Positions 1 through 14,700 are shown, counted from the first letter of the stretch. The stretch: 64,000 nucleotides of DNA from Erythrocercus mccallii (GCA_013397435.1 VZRG01000732.1:196799-260798), one strand, 5' to 3'. A program made the numbers and translations. Notes: a model not told the origin generated them from the letters alone.

Positions 1-3000
1 ATGTGTTAAGCAGCTCCTAATATATGTTTGAATATGCCCATAAATGCATTGCGTCTATTCTTTCAGCACTGAAATTATTTTTTCTTGAACTAGTTAACAA
101 CTAAGAACCTATTCAAAAATTCAGTTTTTACTCTAAACAGGATCCAGGCACAAAGAAATTGTTACACAATTGAAAAATGTGTTAACGAGTAATTCACACT
201 ACTCCAGAAGTGCTGGAGCAATCTTTTTTGATTGTGAAGTCAGTCTTTTTTTCTCTCTTTGTCCCTTATGATAGCATTTATGGTGACATATCATTAAGCA
301 TGTAGCTGTCATCAGCATGAGGTTAATTTCCATTTCTGGACCTTAGGATGTTTAGTAACTACTAATGGAAGGTTTTAATTTTAGCCTGTAGCTTGTTTGT
401 TGTGATTTCAGTCAGTCACAGCCAAGAAAGTGAAGTCTCTTTTTCACATGTCGCAGAAATGGCTGCTGATAATGTTGATTGTTTGCATTACTAAGAAACT
501 CCAAGCAAATGCTCTGGGTTGTTTTTCTAGACACAGGCACTACACATACAGTGGCAAGGATGACAGCTAATTTGAAGGGTTCAGAGGTGTCTTTTACTAT
601 CTTCAGTGCCTGTTTTGTAGACTGGGGATAGAGAAGTTTGTCTTGCTTAGGAATGCAGACTGTAGTCTGTAGAGAATATGGTGTATTTGTGCTGAGGTGT
701 TTTGCTGGGTCAGAGTTTAGAAAACATGTGCAAGGTCTTAAAGATCTGTGGCAGAGCTGGGAAGTTAATCTAGACCTTTGTGGGCCCTGGGTTGGCTGAA
801 GGGGCCAGCAGCACCTGCTGGAACAGAGGCAAAACGAAAACACTGCTCTGCCAGAGAGGCTGACACCAAAGGGAGAGGAGGTCTCTGCATGAAACTAAGA
901 ATTGTGCACTGTGGAGATTGTGTGGCTCAGTATCTGATACTGCTGTTGGCCTCAGACTTGAAGAGATGATCTTGGTTTGCTTTCTCAGTCTAGTCCTCCT
1001 ATGTAGAGAAGATGAGAATTAATGCAGTTTTACATGTTGGCTCTAACACTTGAGTGCATAAGTACTCATGGAGTCTTTGCAATGTGGAGCCTAAAAAAGC
1101 AACACTGAAGAACTTGAAAACTTCCCTTGCAGCAAAAAGTCCTGATGGGACATGAAAGCCCCTTTTTACATCTTTTTCTGTGTGTGGTTGGTTTGAATCT
1201 TCTTTAAAGATTTGAATGCAGAAGTTAATGTTCGTTCTATTGGAATTGACAGGCAAGAACTAGCTTTTGTTGTTCTTAAACTACTCAGCTTATTTTAGCT
1301 TTTAATCATCTACCAGAACTGATTCTTGCCTTGTATAATTAGGCCTCTTATATTCCATGATCCCACAGCTGTGGAATTCACTCACCGCTGCAAAGCAGGA
1401 CTCCAAAATCCAGGCTTTCATTTATGGATAGGGTATAAAAAGGGAACAGCTATTTCTTCAAACACCTATTTCTTATTAAGACCCTGATTAAAATTATAGC
1501 AGTTGCAATGACCCTCCTAGAAAAAGATAAAATGAGTTTAAACTGGAATAGTAAGGTTTCCTGAAATACTTCTTTCAAGGGAATGCTTCTCCATTCATGT
1601 GATGAGCCACTCCTTTTTGGGATGCAGAGGGTGTTGGCAATCTGAAAGGATTATAAAAATAAATGTGGTGTGTATTTTTAACTGTTTAACTTTCAAGCTG
1701 ATATTTTTCATTGCACAATCCTAAAGTAGTTTGCAATAACATGGTGCATAGTCCCACACTGGTAAAAGGAGAGGCTGATGTGAGCTGAAGAGCTGATTTA
1801 TGTTACTTGCTGGTAGGTAACTGCATCTTCAGGCCTACCTGCACAGGGTGTGGCCTCCCAAGAGAAATGAACTAGGAATTAGTTTCCTCTATTGGAAAAG
1901 CTTTCTGGATTTTCAAGACACTCTGCCGGAAGGAGGAATGGTAGAAGACCAAACGGTGGTGTTCCTTCTGGTTGGTAAAGAGAAGCAGTCTGGAATTGTT
2001 GCCAGGAGGAATGGGAAATGGCAAGCCCTTCAATAAGCAGAATTGAGTCCTGGATGAGATGTCCTGTTGCAATCAAAAGCTGTGAGAGTAGGAACACTGA
2101 GAGAACAGTTCAGAGATCCTAAATGTCGTGCTAAATGAACAGCAGTAGCTTCCCTTTCACACTTAGTTTATTTCACTTATTTTACTTTCAGCTAACCTTT
2201 CATGCTCCCGCTTGTTGCGCTCTTTGCTTTTTCCTCAGTTGAACAAAATTACTTGCTGGGGCTCCCCTTGACCACAGGGGATATATTGGTCACTTAATCC
2301 CTTTCATGCATTTCCCTGCCCAGGCTGAGTAATCTCAATATCTGATGATTCAGAAAAAAAGGTTTAGATTCTTGCAGGTTTATTTTTGGTAGCAAAAAGT
2401 AATGCTATTGTTAAAACTTCAAACATTTAATTCCCCCAGAATTCCTGCAGTTTCCCTATCTTCTGCACAACAATACTGAAAAACTTTAATCCATAACCCA
2501 AAGCCATATATATATTTCTCTGATGTCGATGACATTGCTTCGACTGTTGTAGGAACTCTTGACAGCGAAAGGGAGACTTCCACAACTGTAAAGAAATGAG
2601 GTTAATCATACAGAGGTGACTGCCTGCTCTAGGGCATTTGGAAAGAGAAGTGTGCAGATTTATTGTTTCTAGTGAAATTGAAATGGAACAAGAATTAAAA
2701 TAATAGGTAGACATTCAAATTTGGTAGGATCCTTATTGCTCAATATTTAAATTAATATCTGTATGAAGTGCTTAAAGAAGGTAAACAAAGCACGCTAGGA
2801 ACACAAAGAATAATTCTGAGTGACAGCATTGGAATTCCAGATGGTCTAAAACTGATGGGATTAAATTGAGTGCAATAATACAGAAATTAGAAGTACAAAT
2901 AGATTGTGGGGGAGTGACTGCTTTGACAGTCATGAGAATCATAGATTGGTACCATACCACAGTAGAGAATAAATACATTTTTCTGCTGTGATGTTTGATA

Positions 3001-5685
3001 CATTAGGAGGAGTGGTGAGTATCAGAGAAAGGCTACTTTTTTCCTACTGATTTGGGTATGATGAGGTTTGGAGAAGTGTCCTCAGCTTTAGATGAGGAGC
3101 TTTAAAAAGGATGTAGACAGATGGAAAGGATTACAGCTGATTGCAGTAATACAGGTATAGTTATAGAAAATATGATTCTGAGAAAAGTTTAAAACAAAAC
3201 TGTGTTTAGTAATGAAAGTTAGGAATTAATATAGTTTTGCAAAGGACTAGTTAATAAAGATACTTTTTGCTTCTTCATATAAAGTACAGCAAGACAAAGA
3301 AGGAAATTTTAGGTGGGATAAAAGGAAAACATAGCTTATCAGGGTGATACCTGACCAGTAGAACAAATTATATTAGCAGTGTTAGAAGTGAAATTCCCTC
3401 ATGGAGAGGTTTTAGAACAGGTTCGGAGCCTGATGGTTCTGTTTACTTCAGGTGTTTTGGTGATGATGTGCAGAGAGTTCCATGGGTTTTTTGTTTTGCT
3501 GAAGGATTGCCTGCCTTCATAGTTGATGAATCAGATGTTAAACTGGTATGTTTCTTTAACTTAGTCTTTTAAAAAAGAGTAATTTGAGGTGAGCTGAGTT
3601 TGAGGGCTGAAATATAGTCAAGAGTCTTTTAAAGAGAAACTTTATAGTTGCTTCACAAGAGAAAGTTCAGTGAATAGGATTTAGATATTGAATGTCATGA
3701 GGATCAACATGATCCTGTGCAGAAGTTTTAACTACTTAATGCAGAATTTATTGCTGCACATCTGAAATCTTAGAGACTTGCTATACGTAAATTAAATGTT
3801 TCATATTACCTTTGGGTAATAGGTCAAGTTTAAAACACATGTAACACAAGTGACGCAGGGCTTCAGTATCTAGGAAAATAATGAAAGTTATTTCATGTCT
3901 AGGAAAGTTCCTTACATTTATTCCAGTGACCATTGAAAAGGCTGTGAAAATTTCTGGAAGAGTAGCATCTACTTTTATTATTTCAGGATTAAGCAATGAT
4001 TATTTTGAAGTTGAGCTTTGCTCAATAGCTAAATGAAATTTTTACAATTCCTAAATACAGTAAGTTGAGTAGCTTTCTTAAGGTACAAATGATCTGTTTT
4101 AAGCAAACTGATTTTGTTAAACAATTTTAAGTTAGCATCTGTAATATCTATACAAAGTAACTTTTTGTTTGTTTGTTTTGTTTGATAGTGGTGGTTAAAG
4201 CATCAAATGCTGAAAAATCAATATTAACATTTCTAATTGCTTCAGGTTTGTTTAATTACTGTTTCCAGTAGTTGGAAGAAAAGCTATTCAAACAAGTGAT
4301 TTATTCCTTGGTTTAAGAGAGATTGGCTCACTGTCAGATGTTGATTTCTGTGGTTTACATGGATGCCTGAGAGGCTTAAGTAGCTTTCTAGCAAGTACAA
4401 AAATAGTCATACCAATTTGAAGTTGTTGCTTTCCCAGATTATAGAAATACCCAGGACAGAATAACATGTAACTGCTAGTTGGGAAAGATTGTCCAGAAGA
4501 CTCAGGTGTGCTCTGCTGAAGTCTGCTCTCAGCAGAGATGTTGCTTGAGTTGCAGGGATGGATCTGTGGTGGAGGCTAAAGAGTAGCATCCTCTGGTTAA
4601 CAAGAGTCCTTTCATATTTTAATCAAACACCTGGATGGCTCGGGCTAGCTGCTTATTATTGTTAACCAGAGACTTCATCAACAGTGACTTTGTTTTAAAA
4701 TGCCCTGGGAAAATGTTATTAATCTCTGTCTGTGTAGTTCAAAATGTATTTTGCTGATTCTTTTAGGGGTTTCTGAGGTCTTGGTTGTGATTAGCTCTTC
4801 CTTTTTTCGTGGGTTTTTTTTTTGTATTAAAAGAGATCCCTATGCTTGAATTAGAGTAATCAAAGTAAGGGTGGGTTGGATTTGGGTGTTCATTTATTTT
4901 TTTTCTTTTGCAAAGGAAGCAGATAGTGTTTAAAAACAATTTAGAAGCCACAGGCAAAAGTGTTCTCACTGGCCTCATTCAATAAATCAGCAACAAAGAT
5001 CATGGCTCTTAATACTCAGTACAATTTCTATTAGGAAAATGGTGGTGTTTAGCTACTCATGTATCTTTAAGGAAATGTCTGAAACAGGGATAGAGAAGAA
5101 CACAAATCACAAAAGAATGCATACTAGTTGTAACTATTTGACTTAACAAAAAATGTTTTCTTTTGTAGTCCCAGGATAATTATCTAATCAAAAGGCATCT
5201 CTTAACTTAATTTTTGAGAGGAGATATTAAAAACATACTGCTTCAGCAAGGCAGGGTGGGAGCTTTTTCATTTTCATTTCTGTAAGGTAGTATCTTATTT
5301 TTTCACACTTACTCCAATCTTTCTAAAATGTTTGGCATGCCAGCAAGCTTATTGAAAAGGCTAAATTATTCTCTATCCTTTGTTTAGAAATACATTGCAC
5401 TTGCTTTCTTCATTGGATCTTTTCTTCCTTTAGTATCAAAAAACTTTAGTAAAAGTTACTATCCAGACTCTTAGCTCAAATTTCTCTGACACAAGATACT
5501 TTCTAAAGAGAAATCTGATTTGGAGTCAGATTAAAAACACACTTGTAGTTTCGGAATTGGTTTTCAAATTGAGGAGGTCAGCAAGAGCACAGGGTTGTCA
5601 CTTAGCAAAACTGGTCTCATCTAGAGTTGTGATACTGTCCTTGTGTCAGGTTTTAGCCTCAACTGCTTTGATTTTCTATCACCAG
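1..5685 (+). other. COL24A1: Upstream intron of COL24A1 (5' end outside window)
   Basis: No Gly-X-Y exon with splice sites is visible on either strand. The sequence is AT-rich and unique-looking, with a (TTTG)-type short tandem tract at about 4162-4184. Open frames up to 143 codons show no recognisable domain. The absence of a collagen exon means this intron is at least 5.7 kb long. Confidence 0.75.
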
Positions 5686-5739
5686 GGTCCTCCAGGTCCT
5701 CCAGGTTTACCTGGTCCTTCAGGGAAGAGAGGTCCTCGG
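5686..5739 (+). CDS. COL24A1: COL24A1 exon (54 bp), helix segment 1 of window
   Basis: Encodes GPPGPPGLPGPSGKRGPR, six perfect Gly-X-Y triplets. Preceded by a pyrimidine-containing acceptor ending in ACCAG and followed by the strong donor GTGAGT. The open frame runs past both splice sites without a stop (5557-5868), so splicing must be read from the sites and the repeat rather than from frame closure. By exon-size alignment it corresponds to COL1A1 exon 9 (type I helix residues about 40-57). The Pro-rich first half should be thermally stable; the second half is basic (KRGPR). Confidence 0.95.
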
Positions 5740-8700
5740 GTGAGTAAAACAATTATGTTCTTCTGCACCTCTAGGCAGGACACCAATAATCAGACTGGAG
5801 TTGGCATAATTTTGTTTTTCTCAACTTTATTCATATGCTCAGTGATTATGAAAGTGTATGGTTCTTAACATTTGGCAGATAGATTAAAGCAAGACAAACA
5901 AACTGTTTCTCCTGCTGTGAGCTTCCAGCGTAGATAATTCCATGTATGGGTGCACACACCGAACGCTGTTATATTTGTACCTGGCTTTTGCTGCTCCCAA
6001 TATTAACTTCTAGTTTTTCCATGCTGCTCCCATCTGCTGCAATCTAAGGTCACATTTGGTTGTTTTTGAAGTGAGGGGGAGTGAGCAATGTGGGCCACAG
6101 CCTCAGAGGAGCAGGCGCAGGATACAAAATTAACCACTACCAAAGTGGGGGGAGAAATGTAATCCCAAAAATCTCTTTTAGTCTCTTGAGCTTCAGCGGC
6201 TTGATCATAGGTTGGTATCAGGGTGCTTTGGTAAAGAAATGAGCTACGGTAGGAAATGGCGTGTTTTGTGTGTGTGGGTGCACCCCTCCAGGAGCAGGGC
6301 CAGCAGCCCTGCCCTGTGCCTGGGGACAGAGCGTGGGCTTTGCCACAGTGACCTGTGCCCCCACTGCCAGGAACGGGGGTGAGGCTGTGCCACTGCACAC
6401 GTGAGTGACGAGGCAAAAGGGACTGAGTCTGTGTTTGTGCAGAAGCGTACAAAAACCATTTGCTTGAGCAGTCCCTGAGGTGATGGTTGATCAGGGAGGG
6501 TTTTAGGGGAAGGGCAGCTGGAGGGAGCAGGTGAAGTTTTGCTGTGAGGATGATTTCAGGCCATGGTAGCTGGGGTGAATGGTTGTGGCTGGAGTGCCCT
6601 CATCAAGGCAGATTGAAATTGGGAGATAAGGGAGGGGTTTATATGCGGGCTCAGCAGGTGTGTGGGAGGAGTTTTGATTCAGCCTTTGAGGAATGTTTAA
6701 ACAAGATGCTGCTCAATAGCCAGAAAAGCACAGGATGTTCTAAACTTGGCCTGATGCGTGGGAGGTGCACTGGTCAAAGAGGCCAAAAACCAAACCGATG
6801 CCTCAGAGCATTTTGGAGGCAAGGGAGTAGAAGAGACACATTTAAAAGTATAAAATGAAAAGGATTCCTTCAATTTCATCTCTTCATGACTTCTGGGATC
6901 CTTCTTCTGTGTAAGACCTGACAACTCAGCTTTTTTATGTTGCACACTGCCTGTGGCAAGGATATCTCTGGCATCAGAGGCAGGATCTCACATACCCAAG
7001 TAGATCCTCACAACTGCGAAGTTTCTTTTTTTTAGAGGAGGCTGTTCATATATTTAAAGCCATGCCTATTGGTGAGATTGCCCTTGCCCAGCTGCAATTT
7101 GTTTGGGATTTTTTTCTGAAGGTCTTTTTACAAGTATAGAGTACTTAAAAGCACAGTGCTTTACTGCATGAGTTCTGTGGATTAATTATTGTGTAGGATA
7201 TGCTTTCCAATGTGAAGGGACAGCTTACAGTGAGGTGCCTGGAAAAGTATGAAAATGGCTGAGATTAATACTTACCAGTAGTTCTGAGTTTGAAATATAT
7301 TTATATGGGCCAAGCAAGTCTATAAAACTATTTGATAAAAAATAAATTATTTTGAAGTGTCAGTGTTCTTTAGTTTGTACCATACTGATAAATTCAGGCA
7401 GGTGCAGCTAGTGATGATGTACATTGACAGGAGTTTGTGAGCCAAAAAGCCTGTGAAAACTTTGTCTCAAAAGTTCTTTTCCTCATCTAGCAGCCTGCCC
7501 TTCTGTTTTCCTTCACATGAGCTGCCATTTGTGATCCTGAAATGTGATTCAGGGTGTCAAAGGGAAGCAGCAGAGTGCAGAGCGGCATTGCCTGGGCCTT
7601 CATCAGAGTGTGTGTCCAAATCTGATCTTGACAGAGATCCACATGTTTGGGACATTTGGGGCATGTATGATTAATGGTTAGAGATTTCCATTGACAACTG
7701 ATTTTGGTCCCTGCAATTCAATGGTAAAGAAGTCCACATCTGACAATGTTTTGTAAGTGTCTTGGCTTTTTCCAGGTTTCTTGATAATGAAATCTCAGTG
7801 GTTTGAGAGTTAGTGATGATGTGAAACTCCTCTGATGCCTCATTCCATGAGAATACTTCTGCACTTCTGTGCCCCAAGACAGTAACACTGCAGGCAGTGA
7901 AAGTAGGAGCCACTGTGACACTGCAGCTATGCTGGCACTTTCTATTTGTTTCCTTTCTCCTAAATCCCTGAGAGTGCCTCCAATGTTGCCAGTGTGCAAA
8001 TTAATCTCTCAAACAGCACATGGGATTAGCATTTCTGTGGACTTATGTCAACATTGTCAGTGAGAGGGAGCATTAAGAGATGCAGCTTTCAGTGTTACTG
8101 CAAGGTGTAATTGGTAAATGCAGAAAGACAAACACTGAGTTTGTTATTAGAACACTGAATATACAAGAAAGTTAAAAAGTATTCTTATTGTATTTTGTGT
8201 TTGGATTTCGGACAAATTTTGGCCTTAGTGAATTCAACAGAAGCTTTGTTGCCAGTTTACCAGGGACTGATTTTCAGCAGTTTGGTCCTTCAGTACTTGG
8301 AAGAGGAATAGCTGCTGACAACCATTGCAACAAATATTTTCCCTAATATGCAATTTTTCAAGGAGTGAAGATTGCTGAATATGTTGCAGGAACAGGAAAG
8401 CGTAAATAGTTATTTTAGTAACAAGTCCATTTTCTACACTAGCTGTGGGAGAAACAGGAGAATCTGTGATTTATTTTTTTTTTTTTAAGGAGATGGGATA
8501 CAATGCTTTGAGACCTTTTAAGTCACTAAGAACTCATCCACCTCCTTCTCTTTGCAGTGTATAACTGGGTACCTCAGAATGTGATTTTACTGATTTTATT
8601 CCATGCCTTCAAATGTTGTAGCTGGAGTGCAACTTTGCAGTGACTATGCCAAACACCTGTTAAGAATTACCTGGGAAGACAATAAGAACTGAGATTTGTA

Positions 8701-11700
8701 AAAGAAAGGGGAGAATTCACCCTCATTTTTAATTTTTAGGAAGGTGTGGATGTTTTATTTCCTGTGAATCCTTTGAAAATCCTAACCAGTGATTCTAAAA
8801 GCAGAAAAGCTGCAGAAAATTATTCTCTGCAAACCATTCACATTTGTTCAGTGGTGTACTGAGTAATTCCATTCGTTGTTCTCCTTCATTTGTTTGGGTT
8901 TTTTTAATAGGGTATTCCAGGACCACATGGTAACCCAGGTTTGCCAGGATTGCCAGGTCCAAAGGTGAGTTTATTTATCCATGGTGCCATGTAAATACAA
9001 GAACTTTTTAAATGACTTTTTGGAAGCCCCGTAACTCTTTCCTATAATAGAAGTAATTGGCCTTCTTTTGTTTACAGGAGACTGCTACTATAAACATATT
9101 TTAATTATATGCAATCAACCAAACTGAACTTCATACCAAAACAAGATAACAGATTACTCAGTGGAAATAAAATCACTTATGTGTGCATAGTGATAACCTG
9201 GAAACGGTTATCTTTGCAAGTAATCTGTACTTCCCAAAAGAGTTCCTATAAACCAGCTCAGCCTCTGATAAACTGAGGTTTAAATGCTTAATTGCTGGAA
9301 CCTTCTCCTTTGCTTAAAGAAAAAAAAAGAAAGGAAGAATGAAGACTGTCAGTCCCTATAAATTGCTATTTTATTGTCCATGTCTAATCTTTGATATTGA
9401 AATAGTCTAATATCTCAGACATTATTATTAATTAATGTACTAGAATAATTTTCTGAAGATTTGTGGAAGTGATATTTAAAGTTAAAGACAAAATACTGGA
9501 CTGAAAGCGCAAATAACACCTTCAATCTTGTGTAACATAGGCCCTTTAAATAGATTTGACAGATTAGTGCAGTTGCAGAATGCCTTCAACTCATATTTAG
9601 TTTGAACAATTTGAAAGATCTGTTAGGAAAAAGGCAGCACCATGGTTTAGTTAGTATGATTCCTAATTGCAGGAATCTGACATGTCATGACAGGTGCTAA
9701 AATCTGCTTGAGGACGTAAAAAGAAATTTCATAAAGCTTTCAGTGCCAACTGCTGTAAAGCCAAGGTTTTTGTGTCTATTTTTGTTTTTATCTAGTTCAA
9801 TAGGAACAGTTAAAGATTCATAATTAATTTTTACTATATTTATGCTGGCTATATAATAGAATACATTGCTAGGAAAATAATTGTAACAAATTACTCCTAG
9901 GCTTTGTTTTATAATTTATTTTCTTCCTCCACTGGATGATAATTTTGATCAGTTCTGTAGCTCTGTCCATGGGTTTAAAAATAGAAGGAATTGTGCATAT
10001 ATGTATGTACCTATATATTTTTTATTTAAATATAAATATATATATATATTGCTAGGTGCTTAGTGATCTCTTTCATTTCTGTTAGATTATAAGTTATCCT
10101 TTCAATACAAGTATATTCTGAAGCGGTTTCCTCTAAATAAAAATTAACCAGGTGTTCCTGAAGTTTTGGCTACGAAGATCCACTTGACCGCACTGCAACA
10201 AACACACTCTTGTTTGTTATTAAAACATGGCAGATGAGTTGCAAGAATTTTCTAGCAGTACATGAAGGCAGAATTTTAATCTGTCTTTAAGGTGCATGAA
10301 TTTTTCCCTCCTTTGCTGAAGGATCCTTTATGCAGTTGCTTCTGAAACGTGACACAACATTAATATCCTTGCAGCAAGGTGTCCAGCCCTGGGTGAGGGC
10401 CAGCAGCTCCAACCAATGGCCAGTTTCTCAGCATTTAATTCCTGTTAAAAAATTGGAGATGCTTTTAAAGTAATGTAAGGACATCCATGAGGTTTGGCTT
10501 TATTCTTGGCCTTTGAAAAATAGATTAGTTAAGAAAATCTAATTTTGTGGATTCTGGTACTCTGGAAGGCTGAGCCTGAGGAAGCCTGTACAAGATTATG
10601 GTTCATGCAGTAATACAGCCTGATAATCCTGCACATTGCTGGAGGAGCAGCTGGTGTCCTGATGGAGACACGGGCAGAGAATTTGGCTGAAGTGTCTGCT
10701 CTAATCCTGCTTGGATTTACAATAAATCTGCTTTTCAAAATTTTGTGACCTTACAAAATTTGGAAAATGTAAATCTATTTCAGTGTGCATCTGCACTGTT
10801 TTATTTTTTTCCTAGTTCTTTACTGAAAAAGTTATGACAAAAATATCAATAATAGGAAGCACATTTACATTTTTTCTCCTCTTGTTGTAACAGTTGAGAA
10901 TACTTGTTTTAGCATATCTTATTGGAAATTCCCTCCCAGTGATATTATTGAACTTAATTTCTCTGCAACAGGGCCCTAAAGGAGACCCAGGATTCTCTCC
11001 AGGACGGGCAAAATGTGGAGAAAAGGTAATATTTTCTTAATTATAGAAAAATGTTTTGTCTGTCCCATTCTTCTGTGAAGTCTCATTTAATATTCAGACA
11101 AATTATAAAGCAAAGTGTTTGTATTTACTTTAACACTGGTGTATTTTAGCAGTTAATTATGTTAGACTGACCACTGTAGACACAGGTGATATAATGAAAA
11201 GGAAGGTTAAAAAAATATTAAAAGTTATGTATTTGATTTAATTTACAAAAATAAAATGCAAAGACTTTTAGAACAATGAAATTGGATTAGGTTCACACTG
11301 ATATAACAGATTTGAGTTTTCCTTAGTACCTTGCATTATTCCAGAAAGTTGTGTAATCCAGAATTTGGTGATGACAAGTACACACATTACTGTACGTTGC
11401 ATTGTATTTTGCCACTTTTTGAAATGGACTCTTCATACTAAAATCTGTCCTGTCACTTCAGAGGCTTTTCCTGCTACTGCCTCCTAAGCCTCTTTAGCCA
11501 AACTAATTGTTGTCTTCTATGCCCAAAGTATTTGAGTATAAATACTCAAATATTCCATTCTTCACAGAAATTGTAGACTTGAACGTTTTTGATTGTTTTA
11601 TTTTTAGATTGACACTAAAGTTGCATACATAGTAATGTGATAACACTGTAACTGGATGTTTGCATTTTAATGTGTTAGCCTATGCTATAAGTTTAAGAAT

Positions 11701-14700
11701 ATCTTGCATTTATGCTAAGTTTTAATATGAGCATTTGCCAGTAGATCAATTGTGGAATATTTGTGCTAAGTAGGAAGCACTATAAGAGTCGAGGACTGCT
11801 GTCTGTTATGAAAAAACATTAGCAAATAAATTGTGGTTTACTAGCTGCTGGTGTGTACATAACTTATTTTTTAGTGCATACATGCTGTCAAACCCTAAAA
11901 TTCACAAATGCATGTTGACAACATTTAAGGGCTGCTGAGAAAAAATTCAGGAATATCTGTTGATGCGCTGATGAAAAATTGAAGTGCAGCTTCTATAGAA
12001 ATAGATTTATTTTAATCTAGCCAGCTTTTTGGCAATCAGCTCACAGTATGGTGAACTGTACATGGCTGCCTGAAACTCAAGCTATGTGCTTTGGCATGAA
12101 CCCAAGCAGCCACAGAACAGTCTAAACGCCACCCGTATATTTGTATGGCTATCTCTAAATACATGCATAGTAGACTGCATTTATTATCCAAAATTATGGG
12201 ATTGATATGCATTTTTATAGTTCTCATTATTTAGTGTTCCTAATTTTTCCCCTCAAATCATATTTGCTCACTCTAATTAATGGACTTAAATTTACTGGGA
12301 CAATAACTGACTTCCAGGATACATTCTTTGACTTACTGGGTTTGAATTCAGGCACTAATCATGAAAGAGTGAATCTCTTCACTGTCAGTCCTGAGCAAGA
12401 GGAAAAAGAGCGGAAAAAACCTTCCCTCCTTGCCCGTCTGCAACAACCATAACAATTTGCATCTTTTTTCCATCCCCCCAGCATTGGAGATGCTCTGATT
12501 CTTATTCCCATGTACCATCATGTGGTTGTGAAGTTGAAAGAACTTGAAGAGAAGAGCAGTTGTTCCCCCATAGCCTCTTTGTCCATATGCATCTCTCAGG
12601 CTGTCTTTCACACAGATTAGATTTATGCTGTGTTTTGCACAGCACACACCATAATGGTGTCCTGGCTCTTGGCTGAGGATTGTTGGCATAAAACTAAAAC
12701 AATACACAGTAGTAGTTAGATATATTTATTAATTTGAGGTGAAACCACTTGTTTCTGAGGAAAGGATTGCCTCAAGAACCATATGGCTTCTTCACTCCTG
12801 TTTATGTTGGCTAAAATTAAATGTTGTGAGGTTGTGAACTAAGTCTGTTCCAGCCACAATTTGGCCACGTTGCAGGAAGCAGACACGTTGCACTCCATAG
12901 CTGCAATTGAGGAACTGTTGCCTTTTCAATTTTCTTCCTCTAAAAGAGTGACAAAAATCAAACAACATTAGCTAGTTCTCCATACCGAATGTCCAAGCGT
13001 GCAAAGAAGATATTAAGTGCTACATGTTTATAAAGCTGGGTCATGTTCCAGTGAAACACACTGATTCTGGATGTTTTTGTTGTATAGGGCGATCCGGGCC
13101 CCATGGGCTTTCCAGGCCCACCTGGGATCAAAGGCCAGAAGGTAAGAGTCTGCTTCCATGTAATTCATCCTGGCTCAAACCAGTGCCCACCAGGTGGATG
13201 TCTGGTGATCAAGAGGTGGTAGAAGAACTTCAGGCTTGCTGTTGGTAGTGTGTCTACTGTGCAAAACCTCCCCTTACAACTAAATTAAGTGAGATCATCA
13301 TAGCAGGATGTAAATCACAGCTGTTTAAGTTGGTGTTCTCTAAAAGGCATGATGTGCCCCTCTTCAGAGAGAAGTGCTACTAGGGAACGTAGACTTACCT
13401 GGGAAATGAAACCATTTAAATTCAATTGTGTTCCGTTTCAGTATCGTTATATGATATAATACAGCATATAAAAGTTGTTTTCATGTATTTTTCTGTATTG
13501 TGTATTTTGTAGTATAAATAAAAGCTCTGTGGGATCATGAGCTCAGTATTTCTGCATTTGAATTATTTGTCTTTTTCCAAACCTGTGCCAGAATTGCTAA
13601 AATACAACTCAGGTGGAATAGGTTCCAATTTTGGGTGTTATATAATGCAGTATTTTTTAATATGAGAAATTTCAGGTGCCATTTACTGCATTTAAGAAAT
13701 ATATGCAAGTTATCACAGTCCTTTGTATAAAGGAAAGCATAAGGTAGACATAGTTTTGGAAGGGAACATCAGGAATGATGATGGAGGAAATGAGACAACT
13801 TTAAAAAAATGAGCAAAACAGACTGAGTGAGTAGAGTTTATGTGGAAGGAGAGGTCACCAGGCATAAATCCAGTAGGCTGCTCTGATTAATCAGATGGTG
13901 AGAAACCGGTGAGAAAAATCAGCAAGCAAGACCAGCGGAAACTGCTATTAAATTATGTCTTTGCAGAATATAGTTTGGTGTTGCAAATATAATAGAAAAA
14001 CATGGAGAACAGATACTGCAGCAGAATTTTGAAGTAGTATGTAACACTGAAGGCAACTTCAAAAGGGTGGAATTAATTGTTAGAAAGGTAGGCCCTGGTA
14101 TATTTGACTTTAATCTTTAATATAAAGACTAGAAGAAATGGTGATTAACACTTACCTGCTATTGAATCTAAAGAAAAATGGCATTACAATGAAGTATATA
14201 GTCAGTAGTGTTGTAGGGTGGTTTCATTCAACATTCTCTTGATCTCAAAAGGCATGACAATGTTTTTTTACTATCTAGTCATTAATGTCTAGAATTGACC
14301 AAAACAAGTAAAAGTGTGACCAGAAAAGGAAGTTCTCATTAGCAGCAAGGGGTGGTGGAAATTTACTTTGCTGAACACATGGGCCACTGTTCATTGAAGT
14401 GAGAAAATGTATAGCTGCGACACGAATTTGCATTGCCTCTATTGAGAGCTGACCTACAAGCCTGGACAGTGATAGGTTTTGTCACTGTTGATCACAGGCA
14501 GCCTTAAGGTTATGCAAATAACATGTTTTTATTTAATCAAGTTCATAAGTTTGCTTTGAAAACAAATTTTATGTTTAAAGCTTTTAGATGGGAAGCAGCT
14601 GTCACTTGTTCTGGATTGAGACTGACATTTGGGGACAAGGAAATGAAAATCTTATGGGCATCATATTTTCTTCCTGCCACAAGAATTCACTCCTTGTCTG

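Noticed and set aside
6003..6452. 149-codon minus-strand open frame with overlapping alternatives
   Set aside because: Low-complexity, GC-patch driven, with no family resemblance or promoter evidence.
7811..7880. C/D-box snoRNA-like motif (GTGATGA followed by CTGA)
   Set aside because: No matching terminal stem and no well-placed D box at the expected distance; a similar weak case near 18019 also failed.
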